DNA from: Candidatus Eiseniibacteriota bacterium
GTDB lineage: Bacteria > Orphanbacterota > Orphanbacteria > Orphanbacterales > Orphanbacteraceae
Reading direction: 5' to 3'
DNA: 64,000 nt
Assembly: GCA_024276995.1 (NCBI GenBank)
Contig: JAJRWB010000031.1
Coordinates: 1-64,000 of the forward strand
Below the pieces are notes generated by a model that saw nothing but the letters and a program-made list of their open reading frames with translations, ran no database searches and was not told the DNA's origin. Shown here in pieces: positions 33,395 through 43,139 of this stretch. Numbering within the stretch: the first letter of the stretch is position 1; every line of letters starts with the position of its first letter. Position numbers and translations under genes: made by a program.

Positions 33395-36300
33395 CAGGCG
33401 GCGCCGCCTTCGATCGCCCGGATCTTCTCGTCCTCATCCTCGCTCGACCCGCCGGCGCCGAGACGGACCGATACGATCCGGGAGACGCCCGATTCCTGCA
33501 TGGTGACTCCGTAGAGGTAGTTCGCCGCCTCCATGGTCTGCCGGTTGTGGGTGATCACGATGAACTGCGTCTTCTCGCCGAACTGTTCGAGGATCCTGAG
33601 GAACCGCCCGACGTTGGCGTCGTCGAGGGGGGCATCGAGTTCGTCGAGAATGCAGAAGGGACTCGGCTTTTCGAGGTAGAGGGCGAAGAGGATGGAGATC
33701 GCCGTGAGCGCCCGCTCTCCGCCCGAAAGGAGAGCGATCCGCTGCGGCCTCTTCTGGCCCGGCCTCGCCACGATCTCGAGATCGCTCTCGAGGGGGTTCT
33801 CCCGGTCCACCATGATCAGGTCCGCCTCCCCTTCCTCGAAAAGAGTGGCGAACACACGGCGGAAATTCGCGCTCACCTTCTCGAATGTGTCGAGGAAGAG
33901 GGCGCGCGCTTTTCGATCGACGGTGCGGATCGTTTCCTGCAGCGAGTCCCGGGCGTGAAGGAGGTCGCCCTCTTGTCCCTTCAGGAACTCGTACCGCTCG
34001 TTCTCCTCATCGAATTCGTCGAGCGCCACGAGGTTGACCGGGCCGAGGCGCCGCACCGCCTCCTTCAGATCATGGATCTCCCCCTTCATCTCCTCCTCGG
34101 TCATCCCTTCCACCTCTTCCGCCTCCCGGATTTCCGCCTCGGTGACATTGAACTCTTCGTCATATCGTTCGAGAAGATTCTCGCGGCCGAGCTTGATCTC
34201 CTGAAGTCTCATCTCGAGATCGTGGATCGTGCCGGCCAGCTCATCGGCGCGCTTCCGATCGCCCCGGGCGGCTTCCTCCCGCTCGCGGATCGCCTCGTTG
34301 ATACGGTTCACCTCCACGAGGATCTCGTCCCGTGCCGCCGTTTCCGCCTCTTTCCGCTCGCTCAGCTCCGCCTCCTTCGCCTTCAGCTCCTCCACGCGGT
34401 AAGCGACTTCCATCAGCGTCTCGGCGCAAAGGATCGACTCCTCCCTCTTCCGCGAGACCTCGTCGGCCAGTTCCTCTTCCCGCCTGACGAGAGCTTCGAT
34501 TTCGGCGTCGAGCGACCGGATCCGCTCCTCGGCGCCGGCGAGCGCCACGCGGCAATCGGTGAGCTTCCTCCTGTGTTCCTCGCGGTTCAGCTCGAGTTCG
34601 ACCATCTCCGCCTCGATCTCGCGCAATGAGCGGTTCGCCTTGGAACCGTCGGCCCCGATCGATTCGAAATCCCTCGTGATCCTCTCGAGATGATCGTCGA
34701 CCCTCTTCCTCTCCGCATCCGTCTCGGCAAGCTCCGCGACGAGTTGCTCCGCCACCTCCCGGCCCTTCTCCAGCGCGGTCTGAACCCGTTCCTTCTCGCG
34801 GGACGCCTCTTCGGCGCGGGCGACGGCCCTGTCGAGTTCGCCGACGAGCTGCTCCCGTTCCACGCGGCACCGGTCGAATTCGCCGTCGAGTTCGCCCTTC
34901 TTCTTCTCCTGGCGCTCCAACTCCTCTCCCGACCGGCGCAGTTCCCCTTCGAGTTCCTCGATGCGGGAACGACGCTCGAAGATCCCGACCTCCTCGGCGG
35001 CGCTCCCACCGCCGAAAAGGACGCCGGGATGGCGGGCCCCTTCGCCGGCGGGGGTGACGAAACGGAACTCCCTGTAGCGTGGATCACGGGAGAGTTCGAT
35101 CGCCCTTTCCAGCGTCTCGACGAAAACGAGCCGTCCGAGAAGGTAGCGGACGACATCGCCCGTCCCGTTCCCGGAGGTGACGAAACGGGATGCCTGGCCG
35201 ATCACGCCGGGGGCGTCAAGCAACCCCGCGGGAATCTCCACCTCGAGCGAGGAGAAGCGGTCTTTCGGGAGGAGCGTGGCCCATCCCTTCTCGTTCTCAC
35301 GGAGGAAACGGAGAAGGTCGAGAGCGCTTTCTTCGCGGTCGATGACGACACACTGGAGTGCTTCCCCGATGGCGTTCTCAATGGCGGGAAGATACTCGGA
35401 CGGATTAACGTCCAGCAGTTCTCCCACGACGCCGAGCACCGACGGATGGCGTTCCTCCTCTGTGAGAAGGGAGCGGACCCCCTTGCGATACCCCTCGTAG
35501 TCGTCGCGCAGCTTGGTCAGCAGCGCCAGCGTCGATCCGAGGCTCTCCCTCTTTCCCCGCAAAAGCACGACCGACTCAGCCACCTCGGCCCTTTCCCCCA
35601 TGAGCCTTTCGAGATCCCTTTCCATGCCGTCCCGAAGGGCGCGAAGGTTCTCCAGTTCCTCGATGCGCGCCTCGTGGTTTTTCCGCGCACCACCGAGCCG
35701 TGCCTCGAGAGCAGCGTTCTCGACTTCGTTCGCCTCGATGCTCCGCCGCAGCTTCTCCGCCCGGACCTGGAAACTCTGCAATTTCGTCTCGAGGTTTCCC
35801 AGCTCGTTGCGGATCTCCGATTCCCCGCGGAAGAGGTCGAGGGTGACCTGCTTGCGCTGCAGCAGTTCGCTCTTCGCCTTCTCCACCCTCTCCTGGACGA
35901 GACCGTTCTCCCGGCGCTTCGCCTCCATGTCGGCGCCGATGGCGGCGAGGTGCTTCGCGGCCTCCTCCTTCTCCGTACCCTTCCTGCGCCGCTCCTCCAC
36001 CGCTTGGGCGATTCTCGCGTTCGCGCCGTCGATCTCCTCTTCCAGGCGTTTCCTCCGCTCGACGTTCGAACTCTTCCGCTCCTCGAGGACGAGCATCTCG
36101 CTGCCGATCTCCTCTAGAGCGCCGAGCGTTCCATCGAGGGTTTTCTGCGCACCGCCCAGGGCGCTCTCCCGCTCACGGAGCGTCACCGTGTCGCGCTGCA
36201 CGTCGGCATCGAGACGGGCAAGGCGGGAGACGAACCGCTCCCTCTCCTCGAGCGCCTCGGCGTAGACGCGCTTCTTCTCCTCCTCCTCGCGGCCGAGTCT

Positions 36301-37005
36301 CTCCAGTTCGAGCCGCCCGCTCCCGAGAGCGAGGGTGCGGATTCGCTCGCTCAGGTCGTTGTAGCGGTTCGCCTTGCCGATCTGCCTCTTGAGCGAACGG
36401 ACCCTCTTCTCCACTTCCGCCACGATGTCACGGATCCTGTACAGGTCGTTCTGCGTGGCGTCGAGTTTCCGCAGGGCGAGCTTCTCCTGGCTCTTGTATT
36501 TCATGATGCCCGCCGCTTCTTCGAGCATCACCCTGAGATTAACCGACGTGTTACCGAGAAGCTGGTCGGTCATGCTCCGTTCCATGACGGTGTACGTGGA
36601 GCTTCCAAGTCCGGTATCCATCAGCAGGCCGCGAATATCCTTGAGACGACAAGGGGTTTTATTGATCAGGTATTCGCTCACGCCGGAGCGGTAGACCCTG
36701 CGGGTTACCCGGATCTCGGAGTAGTCGATGGCGAAGGCGTGCGTTTCATTGGAAAGGAGAAGGGAAACTTCCGCCATTACGAGGGGTTTTCGCGACCGCG
36801 TTCCATTGAAAATCACGTCGTCCATCGTCTCGCCCCGGAGGAGACGCGGGTTCGTTTCGCCGAGCACCCAGCGTATGGCGTCAGAGATATTCGATTTTCC
36901 GCACCCATTCGGCCCGATCACACACGTGATGCCGTCTCCGAATTCGACATTCAATTTATTCATAAACGACTTGAAGCCGAAAATCTCGATCCTCTTCAGG
37001 AACAT
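33394..37005 (-). CDS. smc: chromosome segregation protein SMC
   Basis: A 1203-aa SMC ATPase. The head has Walker A I-G-P-N-G-C-G-K-S-N near residue 32. Long coiled coils run about 170-500 and 680-1020 around a hinge near 520-660 (V-L-G-V-V-G-E-L-L-D-V). The C-terminal signature L-L-S-G-G-E-R-A-L-T-A and Walker B C-I-L-D-E-L-D-A-P-L-D-D complete the ATPase. SMC compacts and organises sister chromosomes with ScpA and ScpB, which are not in this window. It lies between the ParA-like/SPOR gene (33 bases upstream) and ftsY. Confidence 0.95.
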   Translation of the reverse strand: MFLKRIEIFGFKSFMNKLNVEFGDGITCVIGPNGCGKSNISDAIRWVLGETNPRLLRGETMDDVIFNGTRSRKPLVMAEVSLLLSNETHAFAIDYSEIRVTRRVYRSGVSEYLINKTPCRLKDIRGLLMDTGLGSSTYTVMERSMTDQLLGNTSVNLRVMLEEAAGIMKYKSQEKLALRKLDATQNDLYRIRDIVAEVEKRVRSLKRQIGKANRYNDLSERIRTLALGSGRLELERLGREEEEKKRVYAEALEERERFVSRLARLDADVQRDTVTLRERESALGGAQKTLDGTLGALEEIGSEMLVLEERKSSNVERRKRLEEEIDGANARIAQAVEERRRKGTEKEEAAKHLAAIGADMEAKRRENGLVQERVEKAKSELLQRKQVTLDLFRGESEIRNELGNLETKLQSFQVRAEKLRRSIEANEVENAALEARLGGARKNHEARIEELENLRALRDGMERDLERLMGERAEVAESVVLLRGKRESLGSTLALLTKLRDDYEGYRKGVRSLLTEEERHPSVLGVVGELLDVNPSEYLPAIENAIGEALQCVVIDREESALDLLRFLRENEKGWATLLPKDRFSSLEVEIPAGLLDAPGVIGQASRFVTSGNGTGDVVRYLLGRLVFVETLERAIELSRDPRYREFRFVTPAGEGARHPGVLFGGGSAAEEVGIFERRSRIEELEGELRRSGEELERQEKKKGELDGEFDRCRVEREQLVGELDRAVARAEEASREKERVQTALEKGREVAEQLVAELAETDAERKRVDDHLERITRDFESIGADGSKANRSLREIEAEMVELELNREEHRRKLTDCRVALAGAEERIRSLDAEIEALVRREEELADEVSRKREESILCAETLMEVAYRVEELKAKEAELSERKEAETAARDEILVEVNRINEAIREREEAARGDRKRADELAGTIHDLEMRLQEIKLGRENLLERYDEEFNVTEAEIREAEEVEGMTEEEMKGEIHDLKEAVRRLGPVNLVALDEFDEENERYEFLKGQEGDLLHARDSLQETIRTVDRKARALFLDTFEKVSANFRRVFATLFEEGEADLIMVDRENPLESDLEIVARPGQKRPQRIALLSGGERALTAISILFALYLEKPSPFCILDELDAPLDDANVGRFLRILEQFGEKTQFIVITHNRQTMEAANYLYGVTMQESGVSRIVSVRLGAGGSSEDEDEKIRAIEGGAA

Positions 37006-37038
37006 GTCCCCTCCCCGGCGCCGGGTTCCGGTTCGCCG

Positions 37039-38589
37039 CTACTTCTCGATCTTGACCACCATTGCATAATCGAGCCCGAATGTTTCCTTCACCTTCTCGG
37101 CGTACGCCTTCGCTTCCGTTCGGCTGGTGAGCCTTCCGAGAATGATCCTGTGCCACGTCCCCTTCCCGGGAAGGTCGACCACCTTGATCGTTACGGGGAA
37201 GCCGGCGTCGACATACTTCCCCGCCGCCTGGTCCGCCTCCATACCCGTGGGAAACGACTCGACGTGAACACCATAGATTCTCTGCGCCGCCGAAGAAGCG
37301 GGCGCGCCCCGACGAGGAGCGTCCTTCGCGTGCGCCTCCGGCGGGGGCGATTCTTCCGCCGCCACGGGGGAGTCCGCCGTCCGCGCACCCCCGCCGGCGC
37401 TTTTTCCGCCGTCGACGGCCTGTTCCTCCGGCGGGGCGACGATCGGCGCGGGCGGCGTCTCTTCCGCCCGCCCGTCGGCCGGGGACGTGCTCTGCCGCGG
37501 TTCGTCCGCTGCGGCGTGATTCGTCGCGGGAGGCTCCGCCGGCGTCTCTTCCGCCGTGCCTGCGCCGCTCTCCCGAAGAACGATCTCCGTCGGCGCGCCG
37601 GGCTGTTCGAACCGCCGCTGCACCCAGAGAAAGGAGATCACCAGGCCGAGAACGACGGTCGCCGCGCCGAAAAGGAGGACGAAACGTCCGACGGGGATCG
37701 GTTTCGCGCTCTCCGCGATGGTCCTTTCCGCCGGTCGATCGGCCTCCGCCGCCGGCGCCGTCGATCCGCCGGCGGTGCGATCCGCCGCTACCGGGCGAAC
37801 ATCCCGCGCCGTGCCGCCGGAGACCGCCTCGTCGGCGGGGGCGACCACCGGATCCTCCACCTCCATCGCTTTCCGCACGATCTCTTCGGCGGTTTCCTCC
37901 ACGGGAGGGGAAAGATCGCTCCCCTCTCCTCCCATGGTGATCTCCGCGATCCTCCCGGCGGGAAGATCGACATAGATCGGCACGGAAGGGTCGCTTCGTC
38001 TCCGGATGATCACCGTTCTGTCGGCGCTGCGCATTATCGGCGAAAGCTCGCCGTCGGCGCCGAAGAGGGGGGAGACGACGAGCACCACCTCCGCCTGCTC
38101 CCGCAGGGTGTTGAGCACCGATTCGAAATCGGCCGCGTGAAGCACCGCCGCCGCATCGGGCGGAGGGGAACCGACACCGATAAAGCGGATCTGCTCGTCG
38201 GCGGACTTGCGGATCGTCGCCTCCACCGATGCCCCCCAGAGCACCATATCGACGAAACCCTCGTCCGGCTGGTAGGAGAACGGTTTGGCGAGGGCCGCCT
38301 CTTCGAGGCACGCGTCGACAAGAAGAGTGCTCACCGCCCGGGAGGCGAGGGCCCGCGCGAGAGCGATCGCCGCGGCGCCCGACTCTCTCCCGTTCGACGC
38401 CGAAGCGATGAAGAGAAGCCTCGGCAGGCCGCCGAGCTTCTTTAGGCGGTCGACGGCCCCCGAAAAGAACCGCTCCTCGTCGTGAGGAAGAGGGATGTCG
38501 AGCCGAACCGGATCTCCTTCCGGGGGAAGGGTAAGGGAAACACCGCCCAGATCGGTCACCGGCGCCCCTCCCGAAGCGGTTTCGCTCAT
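37039..38589 (-). CDS. ParA/BY-kinase-like domain fused to a SPOR domain through a membrane helix
   Basis: A 516-aa single-pass membrane protein. Residues 40-230 resemble a MinD/ParA or tyrosine-kinase-like NTPase (L-L-F-I-A-S-A-S-N-G-R-E-S-G, then S-T-L-L-V-D-A-C-L). The P-loop lysine and the following Thr/Ser are replaced by R-E-S-G-A-A, so nucleotide hydrolysis is unlikely. One transmembrane helix lies at 301-323. An Ala/Pro/Glu-rich linker follows, then a C-terminal SPOR domain (440-516; Y-G-V-H-V-E-S-F-P-T), which binds denuded septal peptidoglycan. It may link cytosolic chromosome organisation to the division site, in line with smc next door. It overlaps selA by four bases. Confidence 0.78.
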   Translation of the reverse strand: MSETASGGAPVTDLGGVSLTLPPEGDPVRLDIPLPHDEERFFSGAVDRLKKLGGLPRLLFIASASNGRESGAAAIALARALASRAVSTLLVDACLEEAALAKPFSYQPDEGFVDMVLWGASVEATIRKSADEQIRFIGVGSPPPDAAAVLHAADFESVLNTLREQAEVVLVVSPLFGADGELSPIMRSADRTVIIRRRSDPSVPIYVDLPAGRIAEITMGGEGSDLSPPVEETAEEIVRKAMEVEDPVVAPADEAVSGGTARDVRPVAADRTAGGSTAPAAEADRPAERTIAESAKPIPVGRFVLLFGAATVVLGLVISFLWVQRRFEQPGAPTEIVLRESGAGTAEETPAEPPATNHAAADEPRQSTSPADGRAEETPPAPIVAPPEEQAVDGGKSAGGGARTADSPVAAEESPPPEAHAKDAPRRGAPASSAAQRIYGVHVESFPTGMEADQAAGKYVDAGFPVTIKVVDLPGKGTWHRIILGRLTSRTEAKAYAEKVKETFGLDYAMVVKIEK

Positions 38590-40006
38590 CGATCTCCTCC
38601 TCGCACCGCCCGCAGAACGGCGCGGGCGACGACGGGAATATCGGCGGGAAAGAGCGTCCTCGGATCGATCAGCACACGGTCGTTCTGGAGCCGTACTACC
38701 ACCGGCGGATCGTGCGAGCGCAGGTGGCGCGCGATCTGAGCGGGACGGACCGCGGCGGACGAAAGGGCGAGGAGAACCGTCGCCACGGCGGGCCGGCCGA
38801 TCGCGCCGCCGCCCGCCTCGGACTCGCCCGGAGCGAATTCCACCTCCACCGCCCCATCGCCCCCCTCGAGGATTGCTTTCCGCAATGTCTCAGCATCTTC
38901 CTTTATATCGGGCAAGGGCCGGGAAAGCAAACGCAAAACGGGCACCTCCCGCAAGGCACGCGATTCATCGAGATAGGTGAGAAGAGTCGCCTCGAGGATG
39001 GCGAGAGTCACCTTTCCCGGGCGAACGGCGCGCAGAACGGGAGACGAGCGAACCTTTTCACCGCCTCCTTCCGCCCGACCACGATCCCCGCCTGGACCGA
39101 CCCGAGGAGCTTATCGCCGCTCATCATCACCAGGTCGGCGCCGGCGGCGACCTCCTGCTGGACCGACCGGTCTCCCCTTCCACCGCCCTCCAGAAGGGAA
39201 CCGCTCCCCACGTCGTGGAGAAGGGGGAGATGCGCTTCGGCGGCGATCGCCGCCAGCTCCGGGGCGCTCACCTGCGTGGTGAATCCCTCCTGGCGGAAAT
39301 TGGAGAGGTGAACCTTGAGGAGGGCGGCGGTGTCGGACGTGATCGCCCGGCGGTAGTCCTCCGGATGGGTTCGGTTCGTGGTGCCCACCTCGACGAGGCG
39401 GCTTCCGCTCGCCTCCATGATCTCCGGCAACCGGAAGCTCCCGCCGATCTCGATCAGCTCCCCCCGGGAGACGATCACCTCCCGGCCGCGGGCGAACGCG
39501 TGGAGCGCCGTCATCAGCGCGGCGGCGCAGTTGTTCGTCACCACCGCCGCCTCCGCCCCGGTGAGACGGACGAGAAGCCGCTCCACGTGATCGTGGCGCG
39601 AGCCCCGCTCCCCCTTCTCGAGATCGTACTCCAAGTTGGAATAGGCGGTGGCGATGTCGCGCGCACGGTCGAAAGCCTCCGGGGCGATCGGCGACCGGCC
39701 GAGGTTCGTGTGAATCACCACGCCGGTGGCGTTGATCACTCTCCTGAGGGAAGGCCGGACGGTCGCCCCGATCCGCGCCTCCACCGCCGTTTCGTACGAT
39801 TCGACCCGCCCCGCGTCGCCGCCGGGAACGATCTCCCCTTCCTCACCCGAGAGGATCGCCCGTCGTGCGGCGTCGAGGGCGCCGCGGATCGCATCGATCA
39901 CCACGCCTCTCGGATAGGCGGCGAAGAATCTCTTCATCGACGAATGTTCGAGAAACCGGTCGACCGACGGCAGTTTTTTCAGGAGTGAAGTTCGATCGTG
40001 CCCCAT
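38586..40006 (-). CDS. selA: L-seryl-tRNA(Sec) selenium transferase SelA, frameshifted
   Basis: A PLP enzyme that converts Ser-tRNA(Sec) to Sec-tRNA(Sec). The reading starts M-G-H-D-R-T at 40006 (GGAGGA before it) and holds S-L-R-R-V-I-N-A-T-G-V-V-I-H-T-N-L-G-R-S and the PLP lysine in M-S-G-D-K-L-L-G. It stops at 39008, while the missing C-terminal domain (V-T-L-A-I-L-E-A-T-L) is in another frame from 39011 to 38586. Adding one base near 39033-39037 restores a 473-aa SelA. The second frame opens with GTG overlapping the first stop (GTGA), so a coupled split protein cannot be excluded. selB, selD and tRNA-Sec are not in the window. Confidence 0.85.
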
Positions 40007-40140
40007 GGTCTCCTCCCCGCCGGACGGCGCCGCCGCGCCGGCGGCATCACGCCCGGTCGAACGTAGCAAAGCACCCGGGGAGGGTCAAGCGAACGGGGGC
40101 GCCGGGAAAGGGGGATGCGCCCCGTCCGGTCGGCGCGGGA

Positions 40141-40695
40141 TCACTCCCTGGGAGGGGTGATCTCCTTTTGCGCCTGGTAGCGTCCCTTCTTATCGCGGTA
40201 CGAAGTCTCGCACGGTTCGTTCCCTTCGAGGAAGAGGAGCTGCGCGATCCCTTCGCCGGCGTAGATCCGAGCCGGACGGCTCGTCGTGTTGGCGATCGAA
40301 AGAGTGGCGTACCCTTCCCACTCCGGCTCGAAGGGGGTCACATTCACGAGGATTCCGCAGCGGGCATATGTCGACTTGCCGAAACAGATGGTGAGAACAT
40401 TCCGGGGAATGCGAAAATATTCCACCGTCCGCCCGAGCACCATCGATCCGGGCGGAATGACGCAGCTGTCGCCGGTGATCTCTTCGAACCACTCTTCCCT
40501 GTGGCGCTTCGGATCGATCACCTCGCCCGCCGGAGGGCGCCAGACCCGGAACTCGCGGGCAAGACGAAAATCGTACCCGTACGCGGAAAGGCCGTACGAG
40601 ATCACCCCTTTCCCGCGGCTCCCCTCGGAGAACGGTTCGATCATCCCCTTCTCGAGGGCCATCCTGCGGATCCACCTGTCGGAAAGAATACTCAA
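40141..40695 (-). CDS. dcd: dCTP deaminase
   Basis: A 184-aa nucleotide deaminase, dCTP to dUTP (or directly to dUMP in bifunctional forms). Family blocks: L-S-D-R-W-I near the start, [12 protein letters not shown], the catalytic glutamate in [10 protein letters not shown] and [11 protein letters not shown]. The likely start is TTG at 40695, which gives the common length of about 184 and the usual S-I-L-S-D start; the frame itself extends to 40845. A GGAGAGG site precedes it. It follows the PP-loop gene by 28 bases in the same direction. Confidence 0.9.
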   Translation of the reverse strand: MSILSDRWIRRMALEKGMIEPFSEGSRGKGVISYGLSAYGYDFRLAREFRVWRPPAGEVIDPKRHREEWFEEITGDSCVIPPGSMVLGRTVEYFRIPRNVLTICFGKSTYARCGILVNVTPFEPEWEGYATLSIANTTSRPARIYAGEGIAQLLFLEGNEPCETSYRDKKGRYQAQKEITPPRE

Positions 40696-40723
40696 AACAC
40701 CTCTCCTTCTCCCGGGCGTGGTG

Positions 40724-41767
40724 TCAGGCGGTGATCGCCATGGCGAGCGCACTCTCCCTCGACATGGGAGATACGTCGATGAAACTCTCCTCCGATCCTT
40801 TCCGCACGGCCACGCGGATCGTCTCGAGGCCGCGCCCCTTTCCATAGGACGCGGTGAGCGCGGCGGCGATTTGAACCTCCTCGTCGGTCACCTTCCCGAG
40901 AAGGAGCGCCACGGGGCCGGACACACCCTCCGCCTCGAGGCGGATGCCGAGACGCCGGTGGAAGTGGAGGAATCGGCACTCCCCTTCGTCCCGCGCCACG
41001 ATCACCTTCGCCCCGGGAGAGATCCGGAAATGGCGCCCCGTCTTGAGGAGAAAAATCTCCTCCCTTTCGAGCCTCTCGGCGTTCCCCCCCTCCCTGTGCT
41101 CGAACAGGTCGCCCAGGCGGGCGGCGAACACCTTATCCACCAGGGAACAGCATCCTCCCGCAGGGCTCGGGTAATCGGTCACGCCCAGTTCGCGGGCGAT
41201 TCGCATCTGAACCTTTCTTCCCCGGCCCGCGATGTCGAGCAGCTTCTCACGGTCGACCCAGCCTTCCCTTTCCGGAAGCGTCGGCTCGAGCAGTTTTGCC
41301 GAGAGGGGCCTTAGAAGAAGACCGTCGAGCGCCGCGTCCTTCTCCACGAGCCTCAGAGCGCTCCTGTGCTGCGACATCGGCCGCTGACCGAGCACCTCGC
41401 CTGTGAAGACGAACCGCGCGGAGCGCGATTCGAGCATCCCCTTCGCCAGGGAGAGCATCTTCGCCCGGCAATCGAGACAGGGGTTCATATTCGCGCCGTA
41501 GCCGTGCTTCGGCTTCGTCAGCACATCCCAGTACTGGTCGTAGATATCCACCATCTCCACCGGCACACCGAGCTTCTCGCCCGCCTTGAGCGCGTCGTGC
41601 CGGTAGATCTCGCCGGGAGTTTTTCGGATCTTCTGCGCGTTGTCGGAAAGGCAAAAACCGGTGTTGAAGTTCACCGCGAGCACGTCGATGCCCTGGTCCT
41701 TCATCAGCTTCACCGCAAGCGTCGAATCGAGTCCGCCCGAAAGAAGCCCGATCGCCTTCACACCCAT
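40724..41767 (-). CDS. PP-loop ATPase resembling tRNA thiolation enzymes
   Basis: A 347-aa protein. The N-terminal adenylation domain has the PP-loop [11 protein letters not shown] and a cysteine-bearing motif [12 protein letters not shown], as in MnmA/TtcA/ThiI-type sulfurtransferases. A further C-C appears in P-A-G-G-C-C-S. The C-terminal third (from about residue 230) is a small domain of the type found after PP-loops in this group and may bind RNA. It lacks the typical MnmA sequence blocks, so its nucleoside target is unknown. It lies between a dehydrogenase gene (16 bases) and dcd. Confidence 0.78.
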   Translation of the reverse strand: MGVKAIGLLSGGLDSTLAVKLMKDQGIDVLAVNFNTGFCLSDNAQKIRKTPGEIYRHDALKAGEKLGVPVEMVDIYDQYWDVLTKPKHGYGANMNPCLDCRAKMLSLAKGMLESRSARFVFTGEVLGQRPMSQHRSALRLVEKDAALDGLLLRPLSAKLLEPTLPEREGWVDREKLLDIAGRGRKVQMRIARELGVTDYPSPAGGCCSLVDKVFAARLGDLFEHREGGNAERLEREEIFLLKTGRHFRISPGAKVIVARDEGECRFLHFHRRLGIRLEAEGVSGPVALLLGKVTDEEVQIAAALTASYGKGRGLETIRVAVRKGSEESFIDVSPMSRESALAMAITA

Positions 41768-41783
41768 GTGGAAACGAGCCTCC

Positions 41784-42965
41784 TCAAAGCGCGGCGATCA
41801 CCGCGTCCGCCATCTGCCGCGTCGTGGCGGCGCCCTCTTCGATCGCCTTCGCCGATCCCTTGAGACGCATCATGTCGTACGCCCTCACCTCGCCCGCGGC
41901 GACCACCTTCGCCACGGCGTCGCGGATCCGCGACGCCCGCTCTCCGTCACCGATATGGTCGAGCATCATGCAGCAGCTCAGGATCATGGCGATCGGGTTG
42001 ACGATCGACGGATCGAGGTCGGCGTACTTCGGCGCGCTCCCGTGGGTCGGCTCGAAGATGGCGCACTTCTCGCCGAGGTTCGCGCTGCACGCGAAGCCGA
42101 GCCCGCCGACGAGACCGGCGAAACCGTCCGACACGATATCGCCGAACATGTTCCCCGCCACGATGACGCCGTATGATTCCGGGTTCTTCGTGAGCCACAT
42201 CATTTGGGCATCGATATTCGTGTCCCAAAGATCGATACCGGGATAGTCGGCGGCGATCTCTTGTCCCGTTTTCAGCATCATGCCGGACGTTTCGCGGATG
42301 ACGTTCGGCTTCTCGCAGATCGTCACACTGCGATAGCCGAACTCTTTCGCGTATTCGAACGCGGCACGGACGATCCGCCGGCACGCTTCGCGGCTGAAGA
42401 TCCGCGTCGACACGGCGAGATCCTCCCGCGGCACCGAGGCGAAGCTCTTCATTCTGGGGTGGGTCATGAGCGCGTCGTACACCGTCTCGTCCGGGCCTGT
42501 CCACTCGACGCCGCAGTAGAGGCCCTCGGTGTTCTGGCGGAAAATCACCGTGTCGACCGGCGGCTCCTCCACACCACCGTCCTTCGTTCTTCTCACGAAA
42601 TTGAGCGGATTCCCCTTGAACGAACGGCACGGGCGGATACAGATGTCGAGATCGAAATGCTGTCGCAGCCGCACGATCGGGCTGTAATAGACATATCCTT
42701 TATCTTTCAATGACGGGGAGAGTTCCGCCGCCGCCTTCTCCTTCGGCTTCGATGTGATGGCGCCGAACAGCGCGATCCGATGCTCCTCGAGAAGATCGAT
42801 CGTCCTATCGGGAAGAGGGTTCCCCTCGTTGCGCCAGAACTCCCAGCCGATGTCGCCCTCGACGTACTCCGCCTCGAACCGGGCCGCCTCGAGCACACGA
42901 ATCGCCTCGGGCAGCACGATCTTCCCGATACCGTCGCCCGGAAGGTTCACGATGGTCCGTTTCAC
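41784..42965 (-). CDS. isocitrate/isopropylmalate-type NAD(P) dehydrogenase
   Basis: A 393-aa beta-decarboxylating dehydrogenase. Motifs: L-P-G-D-G-I-G at the start, the arginine ladder V-R-L-R-Q-H-F-D-L-D-I-C-I-R-P, the N-T-E-G-L-Y-C-G-V-E-W segment, D-I-V-S-D-G-F-A-G-L-V-G-G-L-G and P-T-H-G-S-A-P-K-Y-A. Length and motifs fit NAD(P)-dependent isocitrate or homoisocitrate/isopropylmalate dehydrogenase; the exact substrate cannot be fixed from the sequence. The start is GTG at 42965 with AGGAGG six bases upstream; a longer frame to 43073 lacks one. The next gene (PP-loop) follows after 16 bases. Confidence 0.88.
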   Translation of the reverse strand: MKRTIVNLPGDGIGKIVLPEAIRVLEAARFEAEYVEGDIGWEFWRNEGNPLPDRTIDLLEEHRIALFGAITSKPKEKAAAELSPSLKDKGYVYYSPIVRLRQHFDLDICIRPCRSFKGNPLNFVRRTKDGGVEEPPVDTVIFRQNTEGLYCGVEWTGPDETVYDALMTHPRMKSFASVPREDLAVSTRIFSREACRRIVRAAFEYAKEFGYRSVTICEKPNVIRETSGMMLKTGQEIAADYPGIDLWDTNIDAQMMWLTKNPESYGVIVAGNMFGDIVSDGFAGLVGGLGFACSANLGEKCAIFEPTHGSAPKYADLDPSIVNPIAMILSCCMMLDHIGDGERASRIRDAVAKVVAAGEVRAYDMMRLKGSAKAIEEGAATTRQMADAVIAAL

Positions 42966-43139
42966 CAGAATCCTCCTGTTTCTCCCCCTGAAGCGCGCCC
43001 TGCCGGCCACGCGGGAATACCTAAAGATAGTCGGATGATCGCTCCGCGCCACAGTGTACCCCGCCACCGGCACGGGGGAAAGCGATCAGTTCGATCGCGG
43101 CGGCGGGGAGTGCGCGACCGGGCGAAGGGGCGTAGCTCC

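Noticed and set aside
39008-39010. Selenocysteine reading of the TGA that ends the first part of selA
   Set aside because: The downstream sequence is in a different frame, so readthrough would not restore SelA.
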